From assembly GCA_015490475.1 (NCBI GenBank), contig WFXT01000087.1, positions 1 to 23,576 of the forward strand: a stretch of 23,576 nt of DNA, written 5' to 3'. Position numbers and translations under genes: made by a program. Positions 14,066-22,084 of this stretch are shown piece by piece. Each line of letters starts with the position of its first letter. The first letter of the stretch is position 1. The notes beneath the pieces were generated by a model, which was given only the letters and a program-made list of their open reading frames with translations, was not told the DNA's origin and made no database searches. This DNA comes from Bacteroidota bacterium (GTDB taxonomy: Bacteria; Bacteroidota; Bacteroidia; JAADEI01).

Positions 14066-15480
14066 CAGTTAACATATTCAGGTTCGTTAATATCTTGGAC
14101 TTTACGCACCTTAGAGGCAAATAAAGTAGCAGAGGTTGCCGATTCTATCAGAACATCAATATAGTCTCCCGGTTTTATATCTTCTTGTGCGGGAAAAACA
14201 ACCACTTTGTTTTGAGTTGTTCTGCCAAATAATTGCTTTTCCGACCTTCTGGCTTTTCCTTCCACGAGGATTCTCCTTACTTTTCCTATTTCTGCCTTAT
14301 TTCTTTCAAGACTATGTTTTCTTTGCAATTCAATGATTTCGTTGAGTCTCCTGATTTTTACTTCATGGGGCACGTCATCCTTCAATTTACGTGCGGCATA
14401 CGTATTCGGTCGCTCAGAATAGCGAAACATAAATGCCTGATCAAATTTGATTTCCTCCATTAAAGAGAGTGTTTGCTGATGGTCTTCCTCTGTTTCAGTA
14501 CAAAATCCTGCAATAATATCTGTTGATAGAGCAACATCAGGAATGGCAGTTCTAATTTTATTCACAAGATTAAGGTACCATTCACGGGAATAGCCTCGTC
14601 GCATAAGTTGTAATATTCGTGTGCTCCCCGACTGCACCGGCAGATGTATGTGCTTACATATGTTTGGATAGCGAGCCATCACATCCAGCACATCATCTGT
14701 CATATCCTTAGGATGCGATGTAGAAAAACGTACACGAAGCCATGGTGAACGCTGAGCAACCATTTCCAATAACATAGCAAAAGTGACAACCTCTCCCGTA
14801 TTGGGGTCTGTCCATCTATAGGAATCCACGTTTTGTCCGAGCAATGTGACTTCCTTATATCCTTGAGCAATTAATTCATCAACTTCTTTTACTATTGAAT
14901 AAGGATTTCTACTCCTTTCCCTTCCTCTCGTGAAGGGCACTACACAAAAAGTACACATATTATTGCACCCTCTCATTATAGATACAAAAGCAGTAACACC
15001 ATTTGAATGAAGTCTTACGGGCATTATATCCTCGTAGGTTTCTTCGCGAGATAGCAAGACATTAACTGCCTTCTGACCTGTTGCAGCCTCGTCTATAAGT
15101 ACAGGCAAGGAACGATAGGCATCAGGTCCGCAGACTATATCTACTAACTTCTCCCTTTCAAAGAGTTGGTCTCTCATACGTTCAGCCATACATCCCAAAA
15201 CTCCAAGAAGCATATGTGGTTTGCGTCTTTTTTTATACGCTGAAAGTTCCTTTATTCTTTGCAAAACTCTTTCTTCTGCTTTTTCCCTGATAGCACACGT
15301 ATTAAGAAGGACAACATCTGCATCCTCTGGTTTATCTGTTATTTCGTATTTATGATGTTTGAGAATTGCAGCAATAATCTCACTATCATTGAAGTTCATC
15401 TGACAACCGTAGGTCTCAATGTAAACTTTGCCTTTTGGAAGGATTTCCGTGTCTTCTATTGTTTTTGGTGCTACTGCCAT
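14065..15480 (-). CDS. miaB: tRNA-2-methylthio-N6-dimethylallyladenosine synthase
   Basis: Radical-SAM methylthiotransferase that adds the 2-methylthio group to i6A37 of tRNAs reading UNN codons. It has 471 residues. The N-terminal UPF0004 domain holds the three cluster cysteines: Cys26 (YGCQMN), Cys62 (NTCAIRE) and Cys97 (GCMAER). The radical-SAM motif CNNMCTFC gives Cys172, Cys176 and Cys179. TRGRERSR (184-191) follows, and a TRAM RNA-binding domain lies at about 402-464. It is the first gene of the leftward seven-gene run and is divergent from the small membrane protein at 15572. No exact TAnnTTTG box is visible on its own strand within the 91-nt gap. Confidence 0.97.
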   Translation of the reverse strand: MAVAPKTIEDTEILPKGKVYIETYGCQMNFNDSEIIAAILKHHKYEITDKPEDADVVLLNTCAIREKAEERVLQRIKELSAYKKRRKPHMLLGVLGCMAERMRDQLFEREKLVDIVCGPDAYRSLPVLIDEAATGQKAVNVLLSREETYEDIMPVRLHSNGVTAFVSIMRGCNNMCTFCVVPFTRGRERSRNPYSIVKEVDELIAQGYKEVTLLGQNVDSYRWTDPNTGEVVTFAMLLEMVAQRSPWLRVRFSTSHPKDMTDDVLDVMARYPNICKHIHLPVQSGSTRILQLMRRGYSREWYLNLVNKIRTAIPDVALSTDIIAGFCTETEEDHQQTLSLMEEIKFDQAFMFRYSERPNTYAARKLKDDVPHEVKIRRLNEIIELQRKHSLERNKAEIGKVRRILVEGKARRSEKQLFGRTTQNKVVVFPAQEDIKPGDYIDVLIESATSATLFASKVRKVQDINEPEYVN

Positions 15481-15543
15481 AAAGTCAGTTTTATCCTATT
15501 AGTAGCAACGTTGAACGTACTGTTAAAGTTCTATGAAAGTATG

Positions 15544-15551
15544 TAGTTTTG
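15544..15551 (+). promoter_or_regulatory. Bacteroidota-type -7 promoter element
   Basis: Reads TAGTTTTG, an exact TAnnTTTG match, 20 nt before the ATG of the small membrane protein at 15572. It lies in the divergent region shared with miaB. Confidence 0.5.
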
Positions 15552-15571
15552 TCAATTAATTGCCATAGAAC

Positions 15572-15922
15572 ATGAAACCAAAGGCTATTTCTCTTGTATG
15601 GGCTCTTTCATTGGGTACCACAATAGGATTATTCTATTTTCCTTTAGTGAAAGACTATTCCCTTGAGAGGGACCCTGCTGGAACACTAATGTGGGCAATA
15701 CTAATGTTTCTATATGGTGCCACAATCATTGCTCCATCACGATTTCTTAAACCTATAGTACTATTGATAACGCTATTTTACTTTGGAATTTTTGTTAGGT
15801 TTATGCTTATATACAAGGACATTGCTTATGGAATTGGGGACATACGCATTGGAACGCTTTTCTTACTTGCTGGATTGCTTACCACATCCCTTACTGCCTA
15901 TTTTATAACTCGCAGGCACTAA
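15572..15922 (+). CDS. small four-helix membrane protein, function unknown
   Basis: A 116-residue, very hydrophobic protein with four probable membrane segments (about 5-24, 37-54, 59-79 and 92-112), short loops containing Lys/Arg and Asp, and a basic end (TRRH). I do not recognise a family. It heads the rightward gene group, 32 nt before rmlA, and has its own -7 box 20 nt upstream. The codon pattern and hydrophobic profile make it a credible gene although it is short. Confidence 0.7.
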   Translation: MKPKAISLVWALSLGTTIGLFYFPLVKDYSLERDPAGTLMWAILMFLYGATIIAPSRFLKPIVLLITLFYFGIFVRFMLIYKDIAYGIGDIRIGTLFLLAGLLTTSLTAYFITRRH

Positions 15923-15928
15923 TTTTTA

Positions 15929-15936
15929 TATCTTTA
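15929..15936 (+). promoter_or_regulatory. possible -7 element of rmlA (one mismatch)
   Basis: Reads TATCTTTA, matching TAnnTTTG except for the last base, 18 nt before the rmlA ATG at 15955. It is weaker than the other boxes here, so rmlA may depend partly on read-through from 15544. Confidence 0.35.
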
Positions 15937-15954
15937 CACCCAAATAATCTGTAA

Positions 15955-16830
15955 ATGAAAGGAATCATTCTAGCTGGTGGTCTTGGAACCCGACTCTATC
16001 CTCTGACTCTGGCAATGAGCAAACAACTAATGCCTGTTTACGACAAACCAATGATTTATTATCCTTTATCAACTTTAATGCTTGCTGGAATAAGGGATTT
16101 TCTTGTAATAAGCACTCCAGAGCACACTCCTGCTTTCCAGAGACTGTTAGGTGATGGCTCCCAATGGGGCATTTCCATTAAATATAAAATTCAGGATCAG
16201 CCACGAGGAATTGCTGATGCATTCATCCTTGGTGAAGATTTTATCGGTGATGATAGTGTTGCTTTAATTCTAGGCGACAATATTTTTTACGGTTCAGGGA
16301 TGGGCAGACAATTGAAACGTTGCTATAATCCTGATGGTGCAATAATTTTTGCCTATAGGGTCAAGGACCCTCGTCCCTATGGCGTGGTTGTTTTCGACAA
16401 AAACGGTAATCCCGTTGACCTGATTGAAAAACCCAAGGAACCTATTTCATATTATGCTGTGCCGGGGCTATATTTCTATGATAATGAAGTTGTAGAAATA
16501 GCCAAGACAATAAAGCCCTCTGCTCGTGGCGAACTGGAAATAACGGATGTGAATAGGGAATATTTGAAACGAGGCAAATTGAAAGTGGAAATTTTGCCAC
16601 GAGGAACAGCATGGTTGGACACAGGGACGTTTGATGCATTGATGCAAGCATCACAATTCGTGCAAATTATAGAACAGAGACAGGGATTCAAAATAGGATG
16701 TGTTGAGGAAGTTGCCTATAGACAAGGTTGGATAGATGCAGAACAACTTCGCACACTGGCACAACGCTTTATAAAAAGCGGATACGGGGAATACTTACTC
16801 TCCTTATTAGAAGAAGATTCTCTTTCTTGA
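15955..16830 (+). CDS. rmlA: glucose-1-phosphate thymidylyltransferase
   Basis: Makes dTDP-glucose from dTTP and glucose-1-phosphate, the first step toward dTDP-rhamnose and other deoxysugars for surface polysaccharide. It has 291 residues, the usual length of the short RmlA/RfbA type. It begins MKGIILAGGLGTRLYPLT with the nucleotide-binding GGLGTR (8-13), followed by MSKQLMPVYDKPMIYYPLS, LILGDNIFYG with the metal-site Asp, VDLIEKPKEP, and GTAWLDTGT near the C-terminal third. The usual partners rmlB, rmlC and rmlD are not in the window; instead a UXS-like epimerase follows 52 nt later. Confidence 0.95.
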   Translation: MKGIILAGGLGTRLYPLTLAMSKQLMPVYDKPMIYYPLSTLMLAGIRDFLVISTPEHTPAFQRLLGDGSQWGISIKYKIQDQPRGIADAFILGEDFIGDDSVALILGDNIFYGSGMGRQLKRCYNPDGAIIFAYRVKDPRPYGVVVFDKNGNPVDLIEKPKEPISYYAVPGLYFYDNEVVEIAKTIKPSARGELEITDVNREYLKRGKLKVEILPRGTAWLDTGTFDALMQASQFVQIIEQRQGFKIGCVEEVAYRQGWIDAEQLRTLAQRFIKSGYGEYLLSLLEEDSLS

Positions 16831-16866
16831 AACTGAAGGCGATTAGGCTAATTTAAGTTTTTTCTT

Positions 16867-16874
16867 TATATTTG
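16867..16874 (+). promoter_or_regulatory. Bacteroidota-type -7 promoter element
   Basis: Reads TATATTTG, an exact TAnnTTTG match, only 8 nt before the ATG of the epimerase at 16883, so the 5' leader would be a few bases at most. The upstream 16842-16852 sequence is a short near-palindrome (ATTAG G CTAAT) of unknown meaning. Confidence 0.55.
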
Positions 16875-16882
16875 TAATCATT

Positions 16883-17887
16883 ATGCCCAAAATTTTAATC
16901 ACTGGGGGTGCTGGTTTCATCGGCAGTTCATTAGCTGAAGCGCTTGTTGCAGACCAATCAAACTATGTAGTGATTGTTGACAATTTATTAACCGGAAGAA
17001 GGGAATTTTTGCCATCACCAGAATTAAAAAACTGGCAATTTGAGTTAGTGGATGTCAATAATTACAATAGTCTCGCTGAGGTGTTTGCAAAATATGAGCC
17101 CGAGTATGTCTTCCACTTTGCCGCGGTTGTTGGTGTTGAACGCACCTTAAATAATCCATTGTTAGTTCTGGAAGACATGGAAGGAACTAAAAACGTTGTT
17201 AAGTTATGTGTTAAGCATCACGTAAAAAAGATTTTTTATGCATCCTCGTCAGAAGTATATGGCGACCCGTTTGAAGTTCCTCAAAAGGAAGATACTACAC
17301 CAATAAATGCACGATTGCCATATGCAGCAGTAAAAAATATTTCTGAAGTAATTATAAAAACATACGGTGCAGAATTTGGTTTGCCATATACAATTTTCAG
17401 GTTCTTTAACACATATGGTCCAAGACAAAGCGATGACTTCGTAATAAGCCGTTTCATAAGACAAGCACTATCAGGCAAACCCATTACAGTTCATAGTCCC
17501 GGCTCCCAGACAAGAACATTTTGCTACATTTCAGACACTATTGAAACAATTTTGAAGATTTTTTATAACAACTTGATGACTAACACAATCATTAACATTG
17601 GAAACAATGAGGAAATAACCATGATAAAGCTGGCAGAAACAATAAGGAAAATCACTGGTTCCCAGTCACCCATAACCATCGTTCCTCCACGCAAGGAAGG
17701 GGAAATCTTACGCAGGAAGCCTGATATCACAAAGATGCTTTCAATCCTCCGGCGACCTCTGGTCAAACTTGAAGATGGTATAAAAAACATAGTAGATTTG
17801 TGGACCCAAAGGAAGGATAGAATACCTGCTTTTCATAAGCCCTCCTATGAATTATTCAAGAGTGCTTATCTTTCGGCTGGTAAATAA
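16883..17887 (+). CDS. NAD-dependent sugar-nucleotide epimerase/dehydratase, UDP-glucuronate decarboxylase-like
   Basis: An extended short-chain dehydrogenase of 334 residues. It has the NAD-binding GGAGFIGS (8-15), HFAAVVGVERTL (78-89), the active-site SSSEVYGDP (121-129) and catalytic Tyr147-x-x-x-Lys151 (YAAVK). RFFNTYGPR (173-181) and GSQTRTFCYISD (207-218) are very like UDP-glucuronate decarboxylase (UXS) and dTDP-glucose 4,6-dehydratase relatives. Product specificity is not certain: UXS (UDP-xylose), a 4-epimerase or a dehydratase are all possible. It follows rmlA, has its own close promoter box, and ends 8 nt before rpiB. Surface-sugar synthesis is inferred from the context. Confidence 0.85.
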   Translation: MPKILITGGAGFIGSSLAEALVADQSNYVVIVDNLLTGRREFLPSPELKNWQFELVDVNNYNSLAEVFAKYEPEYVFHFAAVVGVERTLNNPLLVLEDMEGTKNVVKLCVKHHVKKIFYASSSEVYGDPFEVPQKEDTTPINARLPYAAVKNISEVIIKTYGAEFGLPYTIFRFFNTYGPRQSDDFVISRFIRQALSGKPITVHSPGSQTRTFCYISDTIETILKIFYNNLMTNTIINIGNNEEITMIKLAETIRKITGSQSPITIVPPRKEGEILRRKPDITKMLSILRRPLVKLEDGIKNIVDLWTQRKDRIPAFHKPSYELFKSAYLSAGK

Positions 17888-17895
17888 ACACTGCT

Positions 17896-18333
17896 ATGAA
17901 GGTTTACTTAGCATCTGATCACGCTGGTTTCCCATTGAAGTTAGGTATTATTGACTTCTTAAAGCGCAACGGAATTGACTTTGAAGACCTTGGCACTACG
18001 AACCTCGACTCTGTGGATTATCCAGACTATGCCAAACGTTTGGCAGACGCTTTGCAAAAGGACACCAATGCATTTGGAATAGCCATATGTGGTTCGGGTA
18101 ATGGAATATGCATATCAATGAACAAGTTTCCACACATCCGTGCTGCTCTATGCTGGAATGTTGAACTGGCACAATTGGCTCGCGCTCATAACAATGCTAA
18201 CGTACTATGTCTTTCGGGATGGTTTACTCCTGTTTACACGGCTCATCAAATAGTTAAAACATTTCTTGAAACGTCATTTGAAGGTGGAAGGCATCAACGA
18301 CGCATAGAGAAAATAGGACAATTGACTAAATGA
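17896..18333 (+). CDS. rpiB: ribose-5-phosphate isomerase B
   Basis: Interconverts ribose-5-phosphate and ribulose-5-phosphate in the pentose phosphate pathway. It has 145 residues, the family length. SDHAGF (7-12) supplies the substrate-binding Asp8/His9, CGSGNGI (65-71) holds the catalytic Cys65, and IRAALCW, ARAHNNANVL and GRHQRRI match the family. The related LacAB-type isomerases share the fold, but the overall pattern is RpiB. The start lies 8 nt after the epimerase stop, and the stop overlaps the hemW start by 4 nt (ATGA). Confidence 0.95.
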   Translation: MKVYLASDHAGFPLKLGIIDFLKRNGIDFEDLGTTNLDSVDYPDYAKRLADALQKDTNAFGIAICGSGNGICISMNKFPHIRAALCWNVELAQLARAHNNANVLCLSGWFTPVYTAHQIVKTFLETSFEGGRHQRRIEKIGQLTK

Positions 18334-19490
18334 ATAACTTAAAAGCTGGGCTTTATATACACATACCATTTTGCAGGCGCAAATGTCCATACTGCGACTT
18401 CTTTATAACCACAAACAGAAAGTGGATTGATGAATATTATCGGGCACTGAAAAATGAACTGCATTATTTGAAACAAAGATTTAATCCTCAACTTTTGACC
18501 ATCTACTTTGGTGGTGGAACACCTTCATTTTTCCCAATTAAAAATCTGGAAGGAATTCTTAATTACATAACCAAAGAATTTTCAATTGTCAGAAATGCTG
18601 AATGGACAGTGGAAGTTAATCCAGAAGATGTAAACGAAGAATTTATTAGGTTACTTAGTGCTTCTCCTATCAACCGAATCAGTGTTGGAGTCCAATCTTT
18701 CAATGATGCAGAGCTGTCCTTCTTGGGACGTCAACACACCAGTAAACAAGCCATACAAAGTATTGAATCACTAAAGAAAATTATTGAAAATGTGTCGGTA
18801 GATATAATTTATGGCTTACCAGAACAATCTAATCAAACCCTATTGCAAACCCTTCAAACCATCAAACAATTGGAAGTTCCTCATTTCTCCGCTTATATGC
18901 TAACTATTGAGAACAGAACCCTTTTCGGTGTTCTAGCAAAGCATAATAAACTCTCTATTTCTGAAGACCTTCAGGCATCCTTATTTGAAATGCTCATCCA
19001 CTGGGCAAATGACAATGGATATGTTCAATATGAAATCTCAAACTTTGCCAGCTCAGAAAAGTTTTATAGTAAACACAATCTGCTATACTGGAACAATGAA
19101 AATGTGTTTAATGCAGGGGCTGGAGCACACGGCTCATGGACAAACGGATACGGAATCAGATGGCGACGTATCAATAAACGAAACATATACATATGGATAA
19201 AGGCATATCTTAATAATTATTTGCCACCACCAATGGCATCCTTTGAATTTCCTTTATCTCAGAAAGAGTTCTACAACGAGAGCATTCTCAACAATTTGAG
19301 AACAATGTGGGGCATAGATATTAAATTACTCAGAAAACTTTTTCCTAAAAGTTTCATCTCACATCTCATTAGTGCTACACAACCATTTATAGAGGCTAAT
19401 TTGTTAAAATTAGACAACGACAGGCTTTTCCTTACACCCCAAGGCAAGCTGTATGCTGACTATATAGCTTCTTCGTTGATGCTTGTTTAG
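18330..19490 (+). CDS. hemW: radical-SAM heme chaperone HemW (coproporphyrinogen-III-oxidase-like)
   Basis: A radical-SAM family protein thought to deliver heme to target proteins rather than oxidise coproporphyrinogen. It has 386 residues. It begins with GLYIHIPFCRRKCPYCDF, whose Cys15, Cys19 and Cys22 form the CxxxCxxC cluster motif; the extra Cys of true HemN (CxxxCxxCxC) is absent. GGGTPS (61-66), RISVGVQSF (116-124), YGLPEQ (161-166), YEISNFA (234-240), HNLLYW (249-254) and GAGAHG (263-268) are typical of HemW; the HNxxYW His is implicated in heme handling in the family. Its ATG overlaps the rpiB stop. It converges on the next gene with 5 nt between stops. Confidence 0.93.
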   Translation: MNNLKAGLYIHIPFCRRKCPYCDFFITTNRKWIDEYYRALKNELHYLKQRFNPQLLTIYFGGGTPSFFPIKNLEGILNYITKEFSIVRNAEWTVEVNPEDVNEEFIRLLSASPINRISVGVQSFNDAELSFLGRQHTSKQAIQSIESLKKIIENVSVDIIYGLPEQSNQTLLQTLQTIKQLEVPHFSAYMLTIENRTLFGVLAKHNKLSISEDLQASLFEMLIHWANDNGYVQYEISNFASSEKFYSKHNLLYWNNENVFNAGAGAHGSWTNGYGIRWRRINKRNIYIWIKAYLNNYLPPPMASFEFPLSQKEFYNESILNNLRTMWGIDIKLLRKLFPKSFISHLISATQPFIEANLLKLDNDRLFLTPQGKLYADYIASSLMLV

Positions 19491-19495
19491 ATGGC

Positions 19496-20389
19496 TCATT
19501 TTCTTTTTCTCCTTGAAGAATATGCTTGAGGTTGTTTCCCGCCTTTCTTTTGATTTTTCTGTCCCTTAGTTTGCTTCTTTTTTGATTTACCTTCTGGTTC
19601 TATACCCAAGGCTTTTAAAGCACTATCTTTGGGATCCCAAACTACAACACCAATGCCACCACCTAGGGCAGAACCAATATATTCTCTTACTTCACTTGGA
19701 TTTCTTGCAAGGTATTCCTGTGTTTTAAACAATTTTTTAACATTATGCCAAATTTTAGCACCCTCTATATTCTCCTTAGGTTTATCTGCCCGTATGCCTG
19801 ACAAGACAATCCTGGAATTCTTACGCAGATAAGGATAATAACCCTTTATACATTTGACAAAGTCTTTAAAGGTGCCCAAGCTGGAAAACCATAATAAATC
19901 AACATACTTCCTGCCAAATTTCTTTATAATCTTCCCGACCTTATGCACAACATTATTGTTGCACGAACCTCCTTCTACTAAGACGAATTCTTGTTTTCCA
20001 TATAGAATCCTATCCATAAGTGCTTCATAAAACGCCAATTCCTTAGCAGAAAGTTGAGAATCCCTTACACTAATGATAGTAGCATTAGCGGATGCTATCT
20101 GACTAATCAAAAATAGTTCTGATATCGTAGCATCACCAAGGACTACGACCACTGTAGGCTTAAACTCACTAAGCCGAAAGTCCTTTAAAATAGAAGATAA
20201 TTCTGACTTAACGTAAAATGGCTTTCCTATTGATTTCTCACGGTCAGAAAGTTCAAATATCTTAGAAACCAAATCTTCTATCGCTGGATGCTTCTCTGCT
20301 AATTCGTTAATCTCCTCTGCCAGACGATTTACCATCGGCGAAATTCTTATTCTTGTTATTAAACTTAAAATTTTCTTTAACATAGGCAT
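19496..20389 (-). CDS. unrecognised protein with degenerate methyltransferase-like fold and strongly basic tail
   Basis: From the ATG at 20389 the product is 297 residues; a second ATG is at 20383, and a TTG at 20392 is less likely. Residues 76-130 (VVVVLGDATISELFLISQI, then ATIISV) have the layout of a Rossmann methyltransferase motif I but lack the glycine-rich SAM loop. Residues 160-225 (YVDLLWFSSLGTFKDFVKCIKGYYPYLRKNSRIVLSG) follow the Methyltransf_24-like order but without the FIDGxH and HD residues. So a SAM-independent or structural derivative is my inference, not a firm assignment. The last 30 residues (268-297) contain 14 Lys/Arg and no acidic residue, suggesting binding to RNA, DNA or another polyanion. 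No signal peptide. It follows the PKD-protein gene by about 90 nt and converges on hemW. Confidence 0.65.
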   Translation of the reverse strand: MPMLKKILSLITRIRISPMVNRLAEEINELAEKHPAIEDLVSKIFELSDREKSIGKPFYVKSELSSILKDFRLSEFKPTVVVVLGDATISELFLISQIASANATIISVRDSQLSAKELAFYEALMDRILYGKQEFVLVEGGSCNNNVVHKVGKIIKKFGRKYVDLLWFSSLGTFKDFVKCIKGYYPYLRKNSRIVLSGIRADKPKENIEGAKIWHNVKKLFKTQEYLARNPSEVREYIGSALGGGIGVVVWDPKDSALKALGIEPEGKSKKKQTKGQKNQKKGGKQPQAYSSRRKRK

Positions 20390-20419
20390 CAAATTTTGGA
20401 AGAAGATACACTGAAGAAT

Positions 20420-20434
20420 AGGTCATTTTGACCT
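20420..20434. repeat. perfect 6-bp inverted repeat in the gap between two leftward genes
   Basis: AGGTCA TTT TGACCT, a perfect 6-bp stem with a 3-nt spacer, about 30 nt upstream of the 297-residue protein and about 50 nt after the PKD-protein stop. Neither strand has a following T-run, so a classic intrinsic terminator is not supported. An operator or an mRNA hairpin is equally possible. The remainder of the gap (20390-20482) shows nothing else clear. Confidence 0.4.
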
Positions 20435-20482
20435 GTTCTGAATAGTGTAAACCATAAACCGGCATAATAAACTGTTGCTTAA

Positions 20483-22027
20483 TCAACGAACCATCTTTTC
20501 AATTAATTCTTCTCCTTCGGAAATAACGACTACGACAGGCTCCTCAGGAACAGATACTACTACCTGATCCCTGCCGACAAGAGTAATGCTTGCCAATTCT
20601 TTGCCGTCCATTAGATACACCTTAATATTAAACCTTAACCCATTTGATTTGACATTTTTAATCAGTAATTTATCAGGAGTGGTTCTATAGAGTTCAATAC
20701 CATAACCATCAATAGTTACTACACTATTAACAGATGCCACTACTATTGCTTTTTCCACGGAATCAGTGCCTCCCGGATTGCTGGCAAAAAGTCTGACACG
20801 ATATGTACCTCCAAGAGGATACACGTGTGATGGATTGGTATCTGTAGAAGTGGTTCCGTCTCCAAAGTTCCATAAGTAAGAAGTTGCATTAGTGGATAAA
20901 TTGGTGAATCTAACAGTATCCACTTGTGCCTTAGGTGTATCTGGCGAATATATGAAGTCAGCAACAGGGACATTCCATACTTCTATGTAATTAACCCTTG
21001 TGAGCGTATCGGAAGCAAAACCATTGGAAGCAATTAAGGTAACAGTATATTGTCCGGGAGCATTATATACTTTTTGCGGTGTTGAGATGGTGCTTGAATC
21101 TCCGTCTCCAAAGTACCATTTAAATGAAGTTGCTCCAGAACTACTATTTACAAAAACAATTGGTTCACCCACGACAACATCAGTATCTGTAGCCACAAAA
21201 AATGCAACAGGTTTAACATTATTGTAATTAGCAAGGGCACGAGCAGTATAGAAAGTATCCTGATTCACTATTCTCATCTCAAGCATTGCTATAGGCATAG
21301 TATAACCAGCAGAATCTGTTAGGAAGGTTTGTCTATAGACAGTATCAGCAAGAACAGGGAAGGAGCCAAATCCCGTTACTTCTACAACCATTCTGAAAAC
21401 TTGATAGCCACTGAGCCTGATTACGTCAAACGTTCCCGCAGGAGTTATCACAGTACCAAAGGCATCAACAGAATCGCGTCGTTCTGTAAACACATGAACA
21501 ATAGTGTCAATGCCAACCCCATCACTGATGTTGATTAAGTAATGACCGTCCGTAGTAAGGTAATCATTATAGGTAATAGGTGCATAGATAAATTGCTCGC
21601 CATCCAGTGCCTGCTCAGAAATGTATCCACTAAAAAATGGTTGAATATCCAGATATCCTGCAACCCCGATAGAAGAATCGATCACCGTTCCGGCAATAGT
21701 GTCCCTTCTGAAGAAAACAAAGACTTCTGCAAAGGCAAAACCCTGCGGTATAGCATAGTAAGCATCTGGAAAGTCTGAACCAAATCCAGTTGATGCTGGG
21801 TCATAAATTTCAACAGTATCTCTGAGATGATTTGCTATTGCAGAAAAATCCCAGTTTTGTGCTACAGAAGATGGTGTAGTCCATAATGACGAAGAAGCAA
21901 GAGTGTCAACTTGATAAACAACAACGGTTCCAGGAACAGGCATATTATCTGGCGAAACGGTTATCTGTGCTTGTGTCACACTTGTCGCCAGTGAACCACA
22001 AATTACTACTGTTGCTATTCTTCTCAT
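20483..22027 (-). CDS. secreted protein with two PKD domains and a probable T9SS sorting domain
   Basis: A 514-residue exported protein. The signal peptide (1-20) ends TQAQ. Residues about 21-268 form a beta-rich region with features common in Bacteroidota surface proteins (NWDFSAI, TPAGTFDVIRL); I cannot assign it to a named enzyme. Two PKD domains follow: 272-350 with WYFGDGDSS (304-312), and 353-431 with WNFGDGTTS (386-394) and HVYPLGGTYRVRL. Residues about 437-514 (IKVYLMDGKELASITL, VVVVIS) look like a T9SS type A sorting domain. PKD domains commonly mediate surface adhesion or glycan/protein contact. No catalytic motif is visible. A -7 box lies 37 nt before the ATG. The gene lies between hbd and the methyltransferase-like protein, all leftward. 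Confidence 0.85.
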   Translation of the reverse strand: MRRIATVVICGSLATSVTQAQITVSPDNMPVPGTVVVYQVDTLASSSLWTTPSSVAQNWDFSAIANHLRDTVEIYDPASTGFGSDFPDAYYAIPQGFAFAEVFVFFRRDTIAGTVIDSSIGVAGYLDIQPFFSGYISEQALDGEQFIYAPITYNDYLTTDGHYLINISDGVGIDTIVHVFTERRDSVDAFGTVITPAGTFDVIRLSGYQVFRMVVEVTGFGSFPVLADTVYRQTFLTDSAGYTMPIAMLEMRIVNQDTFYTARALANYNNVKPVAFFVATDTDVVVGEPIVFVNSSSGATSFKWYFGDGDSSTISTPQKVYNAPGQYTVTLIASNGFASDTLTRVNYIEVWNVPVADFIYSPDTPKAQVDTVRFTNLSTNATSYLWNFGDGTTSTDTNPSHVYPLGGTYRVRLFASNPGGTDSVEKAIVVASVNSVVTIDGYGIELYRTTPDKLLIKNVKSNGLRFNIKVYLMDGKELASITLVGRDQVVVSVPEEPVVVVISEGEELIEKMVR

Positions 22028-22064
22028 ACAACTTCTATTTTGTTGTTATTCTAATTCCTGTTTT

Positions 22065-22072
22065 CAAAAGTA
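22065..22072 (-). promoter_or_regulatory. Bacteroidota-type -7 promoter element of the PKD-protein gene
   Basis: Reads TACTTTTG on the minus strand, an exact TAnnTTTG match, 37 nt before the ATG at 22027 and identical in all eight bases to the box at 9410-9417. A TTTC about 20 nt upstream, inside the end of hbd, could be a weak -33 box. Confidence 0.5.
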
Positions 22073-22084
22073 AGGAAATCATTT

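Noticed and set aside
16842..16852. ATTAG G CTAAT near-palindrome before the epimerase promoter as a terminator for rmlA
   Set aside because: A 1-nt spacer cannot form a hairpin loop, and it may be chance in AT-rich DNA.
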